Source: Legionella antarctica (GTDB taxonomy: Bacteria > Pseudomonadota > Gammaproteobacteria > Legionellales > Legionellaceae). Taken from it: a stretch of 64,000 nt of DNA. The translations under genes were made by a program, and so were the position numbers. Positions 37,210 to 46,730 of this stretch are shown here, one piece after another. Below the pieces are notes generated by a model. That model searched no databases, was not told the DNA's origin, and was given only the letters and a program-made list of their open reading frames with translations. The stretch spans positions 3,289,501 to 3,353,500 of the forward strand of contig NZ_AP022839.1 in NCBI RefSeq assembly GCF_011764505.1. Direction: 5' to 3'. Each line of letters starts with the position of its first letter. The stretch's first letter is position 1.

Positions 37210-40200
37210 ACCCTAAATGAGAGCGTCATGACTTACCCACAAGGCCCACAGGCCTATACGAGAAAGTGAAGCTCTCCTGACCTGTGGACTTGTGGATAAG
37301 TCATTCTGATAGAGTTGTGGTAAAATGACCTAAGACAATTCGTAGTAGCAATCACTATTCATACGGTATTGAGTAGGTTTAAATAGGTTAATTTGAGTGA
37401 ATTTTTAACTATAAATGATGGATGAATAGCTCTTATTTTTCCTTAATTTTGTTCCAGACATGCGGACCCATATCACATCTTGAACTTTAGTCGGTAATTC
37501 ATTAAATTCTGTACCTTCTAATTTGGTGATAATACGATAACCATCTCCTCCACAGATATATTGAGCAGGCTTGATGTCAAAATCATAATCACTAGCGAAT
37601 TTAAACCGGTCATTTATATAAAGATACTGTGCTAATAAAAATTGCTTTTGACTTGCAACAGGATCGAGCTCAACAAGTGATTGTTTTTCCGCCTCAGATA
37701 AAATAGATAACATAGGCTCACGGATTGAATTCATTCTCTCATGCTTGCAATGCTTAATGGTTTTTCCCAAGTGAGCAAAGCCTTTATTTGCATTTAGGGC
37801 TGCTTGTTCACGTAACAAAATTAATACGGCTTTAGTATCATCTTGTAATATCACTTCAAGGGCCAGATTGTATGATGCAGAACCAAGCAAACGGCCAACA
37901 TATTTTATTTTAGCCCTATCATTTTGAGTAACATGCAATTCAAGTAATCGCCATAGTTCCCAACGCGCTAGTGGGCTTGCATGACCTTTCACATGAGCAA
38001 GGTCACTACGTAAAGAAGAGGGTGTGCCTGGATAACTATGAATAGCCTGCGCCAATTTCACATAAGCAGGCCCCATGTGCTCACACAAAGATGCGATTTT
38101 CTTACCTGTTGTAAGCGTCGTTGAATTATCGTGTTTGTTTGACGCCACTAATATACCTGCAAGTAAAATACCGCGTTGATATTTATTTGATGTTTCCAAA
38201 TAAGAATTAAGTAGTTCCATGGCAAAGTGATCATCTGAGTTTTCTTTAGCTGCATTAGGAAATAAACGTTTTCCCACCAATTTAAGAGCCTGTTTATAAG
38301 CTTCTTTTTCTTTCTTTTCAGAACTCGTATGTTGCGCCGGGATAAGCAGATGATTAAAAATAACCGCGCGTTCCTCCAGTGATACATCCCAAAAGTGATG
38401 ATAAATACTTGTATTGTAATATCTTATATCGTCTTCTTTAATGATGATGCTCTCTTTATTCATACCCATCACCTCTAGAATCTTATCGCGCTTAGGATGA
38501 TTCATTATGAAAGTCGTAAATTGTTTCAGTGATGGTTCAGATAATGATGAGGAGAGAAACTCAATAAGTTCTTGTTGATCTTTTTGTTCTTCGCCAAAAT
38601 AAAGTGAAAGAGCTGAAAGTCCTGTTATTCTTGTGTTATCAATGTCAACCTGTTCGTTTTTTCTATAGGTTTTAATTTTTAAGTCGTGAACATGAGGCTC
38701 TGCAAAGTGGCATACTTTTTCTTGTGCTTGAATACGATCAAGCAATTTGGCAAAGACCGTTTCTCTGTCTCTTACTGGTACATGCTTAGCAATGCATTCA
38801 AGTAGAGGTTCTATATTTTGAAAATAAGTTTCTGAACCATCATCAACATCATACTGCTTCATTGCGGCAGCAATAAATAAATCAATAAGCGTTTTAGTGA
38901 ATTGAAAGTCGGAAATCGGTTCTGAAAAATCTTGGTTAAATAAAATGAGCTCGAATAATTCTAATTGTTTAGGCACGGACGATTGTTTTATGCCTTCAAA
39001 AAGTAGCTGCTGATAACGCAATTGATCTTTAAGAGAAGGATAAGTACCACACGTATTAAATGCTCGATATAAATAGACTAAATTTTTTAATTGCTCAACG
39101 GATAATTGTGATATTTGACTCGGTAAATTCCATTCAATCTTTTTTACGAAATTCCTAACAGGAGATGAGCCATGTTTTGAGTTTTTAGCAGTTTTTTGGA
39201 TAAGAGCAACTAATTTTTGAGTGTCTGCTGATAATAACGTATACGGTTTTACCAGTTTTAAATGTCCTTCCAATAAATCCCAAATTGGATGATAGCTTCG
39301 AACATCATGTTGAACTAGTTGATTATAAATTTTAGTCAGGCTCTCGAGAGTAAGGGTTTCATGATTTAGATTTAAAAGATCAATATACTGCTTCGCTGGT
39401 AACTTACATGGACCATGAAATATTCCCGAGCTAAGATAAAACTCCATTTTTTCTTTAGGTGAAAAGAAATAAACTTTAGAATTTTGATATCTTCCTTCAA
39501 TTATAAACTGCACAAATAGCGAATCATAGTCCAATTGATGCGGGTGTGAACCGAGGCGGCTCTGAATATAATACAGACTATTTGGATTGCTTTTGAATAG
39601 AAAAAAATCTTTCACTACTTCTTTATCATCTGCAGTTCCATTTTGCATAATGGACGTGAATTGTTGTAATAAAAATTGGGTTGCTTCACCATTGAAGTTA
39701 CAGGTTGGCTCTCTAGGAGAGGACGCTATTGGTGTTGTCAGTAAATCTGCATTTTTTTTAACAAATAGCTCAATTTTATCTTTGAACCCCAGCTGTGAAT
39801 TGAACATATCTGTGATTAACATTTTACGACTAATAATATGTTTAAAGGTATGAATCTGTGTTTCATATTCAAACTTAAAGCCATCCACCTTGCGGTCATA
39901 ATATTTATGCATTAATGCAAATAAATCATCTGGAGATAGGGTATTTAAGACCGAGTGGCTGTGGTTTCCCAAAATATAAAATAATTTCGCAATGTTTTGA
40001 TCAGAATATCGTGTCATATACTTTAAGAGCACGCCTGAGTTTTTTACTGAGTTATCTATTGCAATATGTGTTCCGATTTCTGATCCAAAATAACGGGAAT
40101 TTCCCGTAGGATAAACCTTGTGTATTTTATAAAAATCGCGTATGTATTCATCTACCGAACGCCCAACATTTACGTCAAATAGCTTCATAAATTCGTTATC

Positions 40201-42428
40201 CCATAAGTCTATAAATTCTGAAGCTAAGGTGGATGCCATACTATATGAAGAACTTTTCGTTATCTTTATTAGTGATTCAAGACACTTTAAAAATGGTCCT
40301 AGAGCCCGAACGTTATCATCTACTAGTCCATATTCATCTTTTTTGGGTTTTGTTAATGCAATATATATTTGATCAAAACCAGGGACTCTTGCATCATATG
40401 CTTGCTGAATTAACCGATTCACTGCAATAAATTGCTGTTCATCGTTAAAATCAATGTGCATAGATTCCAGTAAGGAACAGTATTCCCTAACTCGGCGTGT
40501 TAGAGAATGCCGATGTAATTCATGCGGTATTAATTCAATTTTCAAATCAGCAAAACATGAAGTGAGATAATTTAATTGATCTACAATCGATTTTTTAGTT
40601 TTAAAATCTTGACTAAAATAAGTTTTGAATTGTAGAGGCAGTAGTTCATTTGCAATATCTTTAGGTAAAGGTATTTCCTTTGACTGTTTAGAAACATGTT
40701 CATCTGACGCTAACATGGTTGTAATCGCCTTAATGCGTTGTTCTATGGCTTTTTGTTGTTTATCCACATCAAGATAATCAAGTAGGTTATTTTCTAATTT
40801 ATGGTCTTGCTCCTGATATGATTTGAGAAAACCATGGTATAAGCGCAAATAGTGAATTAAACCATCACCACAGTTGTTATGGGCAATTAAATCACGATCA
40901 CATTCCAAAAAGCGATTAAAATCCAAGCGGAACTGCTGACCAATTAGACCATGATGCAAAATCTCATACAGTGTACTGGCAACACCAATTTGTAAATCGT
41001 CAACGGATGCCTTACCCTCTTCAATGAGCTTAAAAAAATCTTTATGGATAGCAATTCCTACTGTTTTTAAACCTAATATGGGCATAATCAACTTATTGCT
41101 GCAGGTGGTAATAAAGAAATCAATGGGGGTCTGAAAATTGGTGGGACGACTTTTTTGGGCTAACTCAAGCAATAAGCTACGTGTTAGCTGATATCCATCA
41201 GAATCAATGGATGTTAATTGATACTCATCCGTGATAATCGCACTGCGTTTATCGATGTTGCGGTTTTCAGTGATGGCATAATTTTTCTGATCATCACCTA
41301 TTTTAGCATAAATATCATAATCTTTTTCCGTATAAATAACTGAGTCCCATTTACCCTCAGAAGAGTAATCATAATACTCATCAGGAATCGTGTGGAATTT
41401 GCTTGCATAACATACTAACTGATTCCAGGGATCAATCAATACTGCTTCCTGGCCCCAGGTTTTAGTATCTTTTAAATCACTATTTGGTTCTCGGTTGATG
41501 GCAATGAAAACATGGTTATCTAGAGCCTCCCCTTCGTTATTTAACCAATCTAAAGTAATGAACTCTATTCTGTTAACATAAAAGACGAGTGGAGATTGAA
41601 AAATTTTATGTAGAGCTAACGAACTATGTTCTCCACAATAGCCTGAAGTACATTTTGTTTGATCCCAATGGTAACCCGCAGCAAAGTGATTCAGTTTAAC
41701 CAAATTTTCATAGAGCTTATCGTTGTCTTTCAAATCTTCTTGTTTATCTTGAAAATACGAACTTACTATAGAAACGAGTTGATTTTTAAGAATTTTTCTG
41801 TGTTTAACTAGTTCACTATCTAACTTCATTCGTTTGGTGAATTGATATTTGGCTTCTAATAACTTATTGCTAATCGTAAGGCCGTATTTATTTTGTAGGG
41901 ATTTGATTTTTTGATCTATAGTCTGTTTAAGGTTATCTCTTAGTACATCCAGAGTGACCTGCACTGGTTTTTTCAATATTTCATTTACAATCTTGATTTC
42001 CTCATAAACAGTACCAACAGAGTCTATCGCCATTGCAATAAAATTAAGATGCTCAGAAGAAGAAAACTCTTTATCAATTAGCTGGTTTTGTTGGGCATAG
42101 TTATTAAATAACCTAGTAATATGTTTATTTAAATAATATTCAACCTCTGCACGCTCCAATTCCTCGTCGAAATTTTGCTCGTCCTCTAGTGAGGGACGAT
42201 AACGGTTAGATGCCAGAGGGATTTGTTGGTTTATTTCAGAGCATATTTTTTTTGCACACTCGAGTACCTCCTGTTTGGAGTATAAATTTTTTGGCATCGT
42301 AACTCATTAAATCATTAACAAGGTCGAGATAATACCATAAAAAGAATCAAATAAGGCCATACTGGTTCATTATGATGCACCTGCCAATGCTAAAGGAGTT
42401 TGTTTTTACTCTATAAACTTTCCCGCGT

Positions 42429-42554
42429 GTACTTACCTCCCTAGGTCTTAATCCTTTAGAATATAAATGGGTACAAGCTAAAGCTATTCGTAGAAAACCT
42501 AGCTGCTGGATTAATGAATTTTTCAAATCTCATTTGTTTGTAATCAATATATAA
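42429..42554 (+). pseudogene. remnant of an IS630-like transposase C-terminus
   Basis: In the 484-base gap between the giant gene and the heptosyltransferase gene, one frame reads YLPP (from 42430) and, after a frameshift, LNPLEYKWVQAKAIRRK to a stop at 42552-42554. This is the conserved end of IS630-type transposases (LPPYSPDLNPIEhKWaqaKa). Only about 40 codons remain, so it is an old, decayed insertion. I see nothing else recognisable in 42298-42781. Confidence 0.65.
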
Positions 42555-42781
42555 AGATCCAGCTATAGTGTGTCGATTCTTTCTTTGAGCATCATATCTT
42601 TCTTTCGTAAAAAAATTATTAAAAATCAGATAATTATTAGTGATTCGAAAGCTACAGCCTTAGCTGCTTGAATCCTATTAAGTTTGATTTGAGGAGAATT
42701 GAAGAAAAATTTTAAGCAACTAAACCCAATACCTTCATTTAAAACTCTTTAACTCACAGACGGAGTATTCTCAACTGGCCT

Positions 42782-43795
42782 TTAAAAAATTTCAGCTAAC
42801 TTTTTAATTACATCATCAACAGATATTAATTTCATGGCTTCATCTCCATGCACATGTGTGCCCCAAACATGTTGATCCATCGTCAGTCCTAAAACCTGTT
42901 CGACTGCTTGTGGGTATCGATCCACTACCAAATGTTGAAAAACATAAGGACCGGAAACTAATGGGTTAGTTACTGCATGCAGGGCTACCACAGGAGTATT
43001 TACTGCAGCAGACATATGAGAAGGCCCTGTATCAGGACAAAGAACCGCTGTCGCTTTGCTAATCACGGCTAACAATTGTTTGGGTTTTGTTTTACCCACC
43101 AGATTGATCGCCGGAATTTCCTGAAGAATTTGATCAGCCAGCAACTTATCATAATCTCCTGGACCTCCCGTTAAAACAATCTGAGCCTGCCATAGCTTTC
43201 GAGCTTGTTGCAGCACGCTGATATATCGCTCTACTGGCCAGCTGCGTTCTGGCTTGCTTGCTGCCGGATTAACAACAAGGATAGGACCTTGTTGGGGTAA
43301 ATGATTTTCTGCCCATTCGTAATCGGCAGCAGCTATGGATAAGTCCCAACGAATTATTTTTTCCCTGACACCCAAGGGCTCTGCAAATTTTAAAAAACCG
43401 TCTAGCGTATGATCCAATCCAGGAGCAATCCGCTCTTTCACAAACCATCCATGTATATCTTTTGCCCGCAGCGCATCATAACCAATTTTACGCTTGGCTT
43501 TAATTAGGGGGTAAAGTAAATTGGTCCTTAGACTCGCCTGAGGTGCAAGTAAAACATCAAAGTAGCGAGAACGCATTTGCTTTTTAAATCGCCATAAATC
43601 ACTTAGACTTTTAGGCTTATCAATGACGATAAACTCCACTCCATCGATTCCTTCCACCAGATCAAATGCCGGTCTTGAAATAATCCAGGTCAATTTGGTA
43701 TCAGGTAAGCAGGTTTGCAGAGTACGGATTAAAGGAACCATCATCAGAACATCCCCTAAAGCGGAGAGTCTGATGATACAAATAGAGTTAATCAT
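42782..43795 (-). CDS. heptosyltransferase family protein (glycosyltransferase family 9)
   Basis: GT9 enzymes add heptose or a related sugar to the LPS inner core. The N-terminus IIRLSALGDVLMMVPLIRTL is the family signature, and the C-terminal nucleotide-sugar part has LTGGPGDYDK, then LCPDTGPSHMSAA with the conserved D-T-G-P-S-H. The start at 43795 (MINSICIIRLS) is preferred over 43807; it overlaps the stop of the zinc-ribbon gene. At 337 residues it fits WaaC (heptosyltransferase I), but WaaF or WaaQ-like roles are possible, so no symbol is given. Confidence 0.85.
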   Translation of the reverse strand: MINSICIIRLSALGDVLMMVPLIRTLQTCLPDTKLTWIISRPAFDLVEGIDGVEFIVIDKPKSLSDLWRFKKQMRSRYFDVLLAPQASLRTNLLYPLIKAKRKIGYDALRAKDIHGWFVKERIAPGLDHTLDGFLKFAEPLGVREKIIRWDLSIAAADYEWAENHLPQQGPILVVNPAASKPERSWPVERYISVLQQARKLWQAQIVLTGGPGDYDKLLADQILQEIPAINLVGKTKPKQLLAVISKATAVLCPDTGPSHMSAAVNTPVVALHAVTNPLVSGPYVFQHLVVDRYPQAVEQVLGLTMDQHVWGTHVHGDEAMKLISVDDVIKKLAEIF

Positions 43796-43982
43796 TCTGC
43801 AACACAAATCGCGATCCGCAATAAGGACATACTTCTACACCTGTTTTTTCTATAGGAAGGTACACTTTAGGGTGAGCATTCCATAGTACCATATCGTCTG
43901 TTGGACAACTCAGTGGCAATTCATTTGGGTGCACAACATAATTTTTTTTAGTACTTGCCGGTTCTTTGTTTGATGTTAGCAT
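43788..43982 (-). CDS. small zinc-finger (CHCC-type) protein
   Basis: This 64-residue protein has the zf-CHCC pattern: Cys in LSCPTD, His in NAHPKVYLPIE, then VCPYCGSRF, with the GxxxCPYCG end shared with the mitochondrial complex I subunit NDUFS6. Its function in bacteria is unclear to me. It sits directly upstream of and overlaps the heptosyltransferase gene; miaA ends 26 bases upstream. Confidence 0.85.
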   Translation of the reverse strand: MLTSNKEPASTKKNYVVHPNELPLSCPTDDMVLWNAHPKVYLPIEKTGVEVCPYCGSRFVLQND

Positions 43983-44008
43983 GATTTTCCTTTACGGCAT
44001 GGGTAGAA

Positions 44009-44947
44009 TTAAGAAACACCATTATCTAATATTTCCTTGGTTTTCGCTATAATCTCTTCACTAAAAGTCCGATCTTGCGGATCATAAAATAAAGCATCAT
44101 CCCAATGTCTGAGCCAGGTTAATTGACGCTTAGCCAATTGCCTTGTTGCAGCAATTCCTTTCTCACGCATAGCCGCGTAATCATACTCCCCTTGAAGATA
44201 CTCCAAAACCTGCCTGTATCCAACACAGCGCATTGCCGGTAAATTCACTTGCACCTTCCATTTGTCCTGCAAATGATTAACCTCCTCAACCAGTCCATCA
44301 ACCAGCATTTGCTCAAATCGTTGAGCAATTCGCTCATGCAACCACGATCTATCTTGGGGAAAAAGAACAAGATTTGTAAAACGAAAATTCGAGACCTTTT
44401 TTTCTTCTGCAAGCAACGTGGATAAAGGTTTCCCCGTTAAATAGTATACCTCTAGAGCTCTTTGAATTCTCTGTGCGTCATGAGCATGAATACGGTCAGC
44501 AGTATTGGGATCGATATCCGTTAATTTTTGATAGAGCTTAGGCCAGCCATACTGAGAGGCTTCATCCTCTAATTGCTTACGCAAGTTTTCATTAGCTTCT
44601 GGAAGTACAGATAATCCCTTTTGCAAGGCATTAAAGTACATCATTGTCCCACCGGTCAGTAAGGGCACCTTTCCTTTACTGATAATAGAATCGCACCATG
44701 AAGACGCATCCGTACAAAACTGTGCAGCTGAGTAAGACTCAACCGGATTTTTGATATTAATCAGATGGTGGGGAGCTGATTGGAGTTCCTGGCTCGAAGG
44801 TTTAGCAGTGCCTATATTCATATCCCTGTAAATCATAGCGGAATCAACACTAATAATTTCAAAGGGAAAGCGTTTCACTAACTCACAGGCTAAGGCAGTC
44901 TTCCCTGAGGCCGTGGGTCCCATCAAACAAAATACTAGATTAGACAT
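44009..44947 (-). CDS. miaA: tRNA dimethylallyltransferase MiaA
   Basis: MiaA prenylates A37 of tRNAs that read UNN codons. The P-loop LMGPTASGKTALA, the VDSAMIYRDMNIGTAKP segment, HHLINIKNP, and the QRIQRALEVYYLTGKPLS region are all conserved, as is RQLAKRQLTWLR near the end. I chose the ATG at 44947 (MSNLVFCLMGPTAS) rather than the open upstream ATG at 44968; it overlaps the mutL stop. The mutL-miaA order is conserved in gammaproteobacteria. Confidence 0.96.
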   Translation of the reverse strand: MSNLVFCLMGPTASGKTALACELVKRFPFEIISVDSAMIYRDMNIGTAKPSSQELQSAPHHLINIKNPVESYSAAQFCTDASSWCDSIISKGKVPLLTGGTMMYFNALQKGLSVLPEANENLRKQLEDEASQYGWPKLYQKLTDIDPNTADRIHAHDAQRIQRALEVYYLTGKPLSTLLAEEKKVSNFRFTNLVLFPQDRSWLHERIAQRFEQMLVDGLVEEVNHLQDKWKVQVNLPAMRCVGYRQVLEYLQGEYDYAAMREKGIAATRQLAKRQLTWLRHWDDALFYDPQDRTFSEEIIAKTKEILDNGVS

Positions 44948-46730
44948 GTACGAACATCCTGCAATCATCTACTGATAAAGCTTTAAAGATACCCTCAAGC
45001 TCAGCTCCCTGATTTCGGGCACTCAATAAAAAGAAATTCAATTCCATTCGTTCTTCGCTACTTAAACGTTTAGGATCAAAACGCTGGCATTGACATATTT
45101 CTTGAATCACCTGTTCAAGCTGAATAGATTCTAACTCAATTAATGACTCTATAAATAAACGAATGTCTAAATAGGGAACTTTAATAGGTACGGTTCGAAT
45201 TAGCAATCTGTCTTCTTTTGACCATTCTGTGTGAAGTCCCGCCTGTTCAACAGCCTGTTGGAATTGGCTCATTCTCTCTTTTAATTTTGGCGATACCTCG
45301 TAGCTAACGGGTACCAAGAGAGGTCGACTCTCCAACGGTAAATTAGCCGAATTTAATTGGTTCATTAACCATTTTTTTTGGAGGGCAATCAGATCTACAA
45401 TATGGGGTTGTTGCTCTAGAAAAATCAAAACATATTGATCATTGAGAAATGTCCAGGAAGATTCATTTTCAACTAATAAGGTTGATTTTCCGGAGACAGC
45501 GTTTCGAGGCGAACTACTCCATTGTGCAGAAGGATGAGCTCTTCGAGATAAACCATTTTGCTCCTGCAGGGTAGTTCCTGGACCATCATCTGATTTTGCA
45601 GAGGCTGATAAATTGGAGACGGGCTCAGTTCCTCTTAAATGGTTCGGTGATAAATAAGGCTCGCAAATATCCACAGACTCTTTAGATGCAGAATAGGAAC
45701 CATACTCATATACTTTTTCCTCATTTTTTAGTGCCCCTGCTTTTAAAGCATTGGTTAATTGTGAGGTAACAAAATCATGGACTAAACGAGGTTGTTGGAA
45801 TCGCACCTCATGTTTGGTTGGATGAACATTCACATCAACTTCAGCTGTATGGATAGTTAAATATAGCAGGCAGGCAGGAAATCGACCCGGGTAAAGTAAC
45901 CCATCGTACGCTTGTTTTAATGCATGATTTATTAACTTATCTTTAACCATACGATGATTAATATATACCCATTGCCTGTCATTCTGACTGCGTTGATAAT
46001 TAGGACCACTTACCCACCCGCAAAGACGCATCACCCCTCGTTCTGTATCAACACTAATCGCATCTTTTATAAATGCTGTACCAAATATTTTCGTCATGCG
46101 TATCTGTTTGGCTTGCTCATTGATCGCTGCGGGTAAAGATAGGATGAGTTTATTATTATGCTTTAAAACTAAACCAATTTGAGGAGCACTCAAGGCAAAA
46201 CGTTTAATGACCATTTCTATGGCTTGAAACTCCAATTTTTCATTTTTAAGAAATCGCTTACGCACTGGGGCATTAAAAAACAAATCAACAACATCAATCG
46301 TTGTCCCAACATTACGGGCACAGGGTGCAAGAGTACTTATGGAGTCATGAACCTGCAGCATCATCGCATGTTCTTGTTGCGCCGGTCTTGAACTGATGGT
46401 GAATTTGGCAACAGAAGCGATACTCGCCAAAGCCTCTCCTCTGAACCCCATGCTGTTAATTGCATATAAATCATCTAATGTTGTGATTTTACTGGTAGCA
46501 TGTGCGGCAACGGCTAAGGGCAGATCCTCAGCAACAATACCTACCCCATTATCACTGACCTTGATTTGATTCAGTCCGCCATACCCTATTTCAACGGTAA
46601 TAGAATCTGCTCCTGCATCCAAAGAGTTTTCCAATAGTTCCTTAACAACGGAAGCGGGTCTTTCTATTACCTCTCCTGCAGCAATTTGATTGGCTATTGC
46701 AGGAGGTAGTTGATGAATTCTTATGCCCAT
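44940..46730 (-). CDS. mutL: DNA mismatch repair protein MutL
   Basis: MutL couples MutS mismatch recognition to downstream repair. The N-terminal GHKL ATPase has ELLENSLDAGA, DNGVGI, RGEALASI and a QRSQNDRQWVYINHR stretch, followed by NVHPTKHEVRF. A linker of about 90 residues precedes the C-terminal dimerisation domain, which lacks the DQHA(x)2E endonuclease motif, as in E. coli-type MutL. At 596 residues it is normal in length. It overlaps the end of the amidase gene by 10 bases. Confidence 0.97.
   Translation of the reverse strand: MGIRIHQLPPAIANQIAAGEVIERPASVVKELLENSLDAGADSITVEIGYGGLNQIKVSDNGVGIVAEDLPLAVAAHATSKITTLDDLYAINSMGFRGEALASIASVAKFTISSRPAQQEHAMMLQVHDSISTLAPCARNVGTTIDVVDLFFNAPVRKRFLKNEKLEFQAIEMVIKRFALSAPQIGLVLKHNNKLILSLPAAINEQAKQIRMTKIFGTAFIKDAISVDTERGVMRLCGWVSGPNYQRSQNDRQWVYINHRMVKDKLINHALKQAYDGLLYPGRFPACLLYLTIHTAEVDVNVHPTKHEVRFQQPRLVHDFVTSQLTNALKAGALKNEEKVYEYGSYSASKESVDICEPYLSPNHLRGTEPVSNLSASAKSDDGPGTTLQEQNGLSRRAHPSAQWSSSPRNAVSGKSTLLVENESSWTFLNDQYVLIFLEQQPHIVDLIALQKKWLMNQLNSANLPLESRPLLVPVSYEVSPKLKERMSQFQQAVEQAGLHTEWSKEDRLLIRTVPIKVPYLDIRLFIESLIELESIQLEQVIQEICQCQRFDPKRLSSEERMELNFFLLSARNQGAELEGIFKALSVDDCRMFVHV

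Larger units (their letters stand above)
36013..37475 (+). mobile_element. IS3-family insertion sequence, copy 4
   Basis: This 1463-bp copy is on the plus strand, opposite to the gene it interrupts. CAT at 36010-36012 and 37476-37478 is the 3-bp duplication. Its right end supplies the C-terminal codons and stop of the truncated giant protein. Confidence 0.96.
35375..42297 (-). pseudogene. giant putative effector gene (1818 codons), cysteine-peptidase-like plus ABC1/UbiB-like kinase, split by IS copy 4
   Basis: Removing the IS (36013-37475) and one CAT duplication joins the 37476-42297 part to the 35375-36009 part in frame. Near the N-terminus, Cys221 (SGYCGEHSS), His262 (NHVFIAI) and Asp289 (VLIDPWN) are spaced like a papain/YopT-type triad. 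From about 1400 there is an ABC1/UbiB-like pattern: GPAYVKLAQ (Lys1414; compare KxGQ), GSASYNLAL (compare the Ala-rich loop), LEGTEFNEL, then Asp1634-Ser-Asp1636-Arg-His-Gly-Asn1640 (compare D-x-HPGN) and Asp1657-Phe-Gly. The middle 1000 residues look helical and unrecognised. No signal peptide; low GC. A Dot/Icm effector is the likeliest role. The IS leaves a 1630-residue chimera ending in a 22-residue foreign tail that lacks the catalytic loop and DFG. Confidence 0.8.

Noticed and set aside
27612-37475. The four repeats as a composite transposon or tandem duplication
   Set aside because: Each copy has its own distinct 3-bp duplication and interrupts a different gene, so they are independent insertions, and copy 1 is in the opposite orientation.
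37405-42297. A 1630-residue protein taken as complete
   Set aside because: Its last 22 residues are encoded by IS copy 4; the native C-terminal 212 residues lie on the other side of the element.
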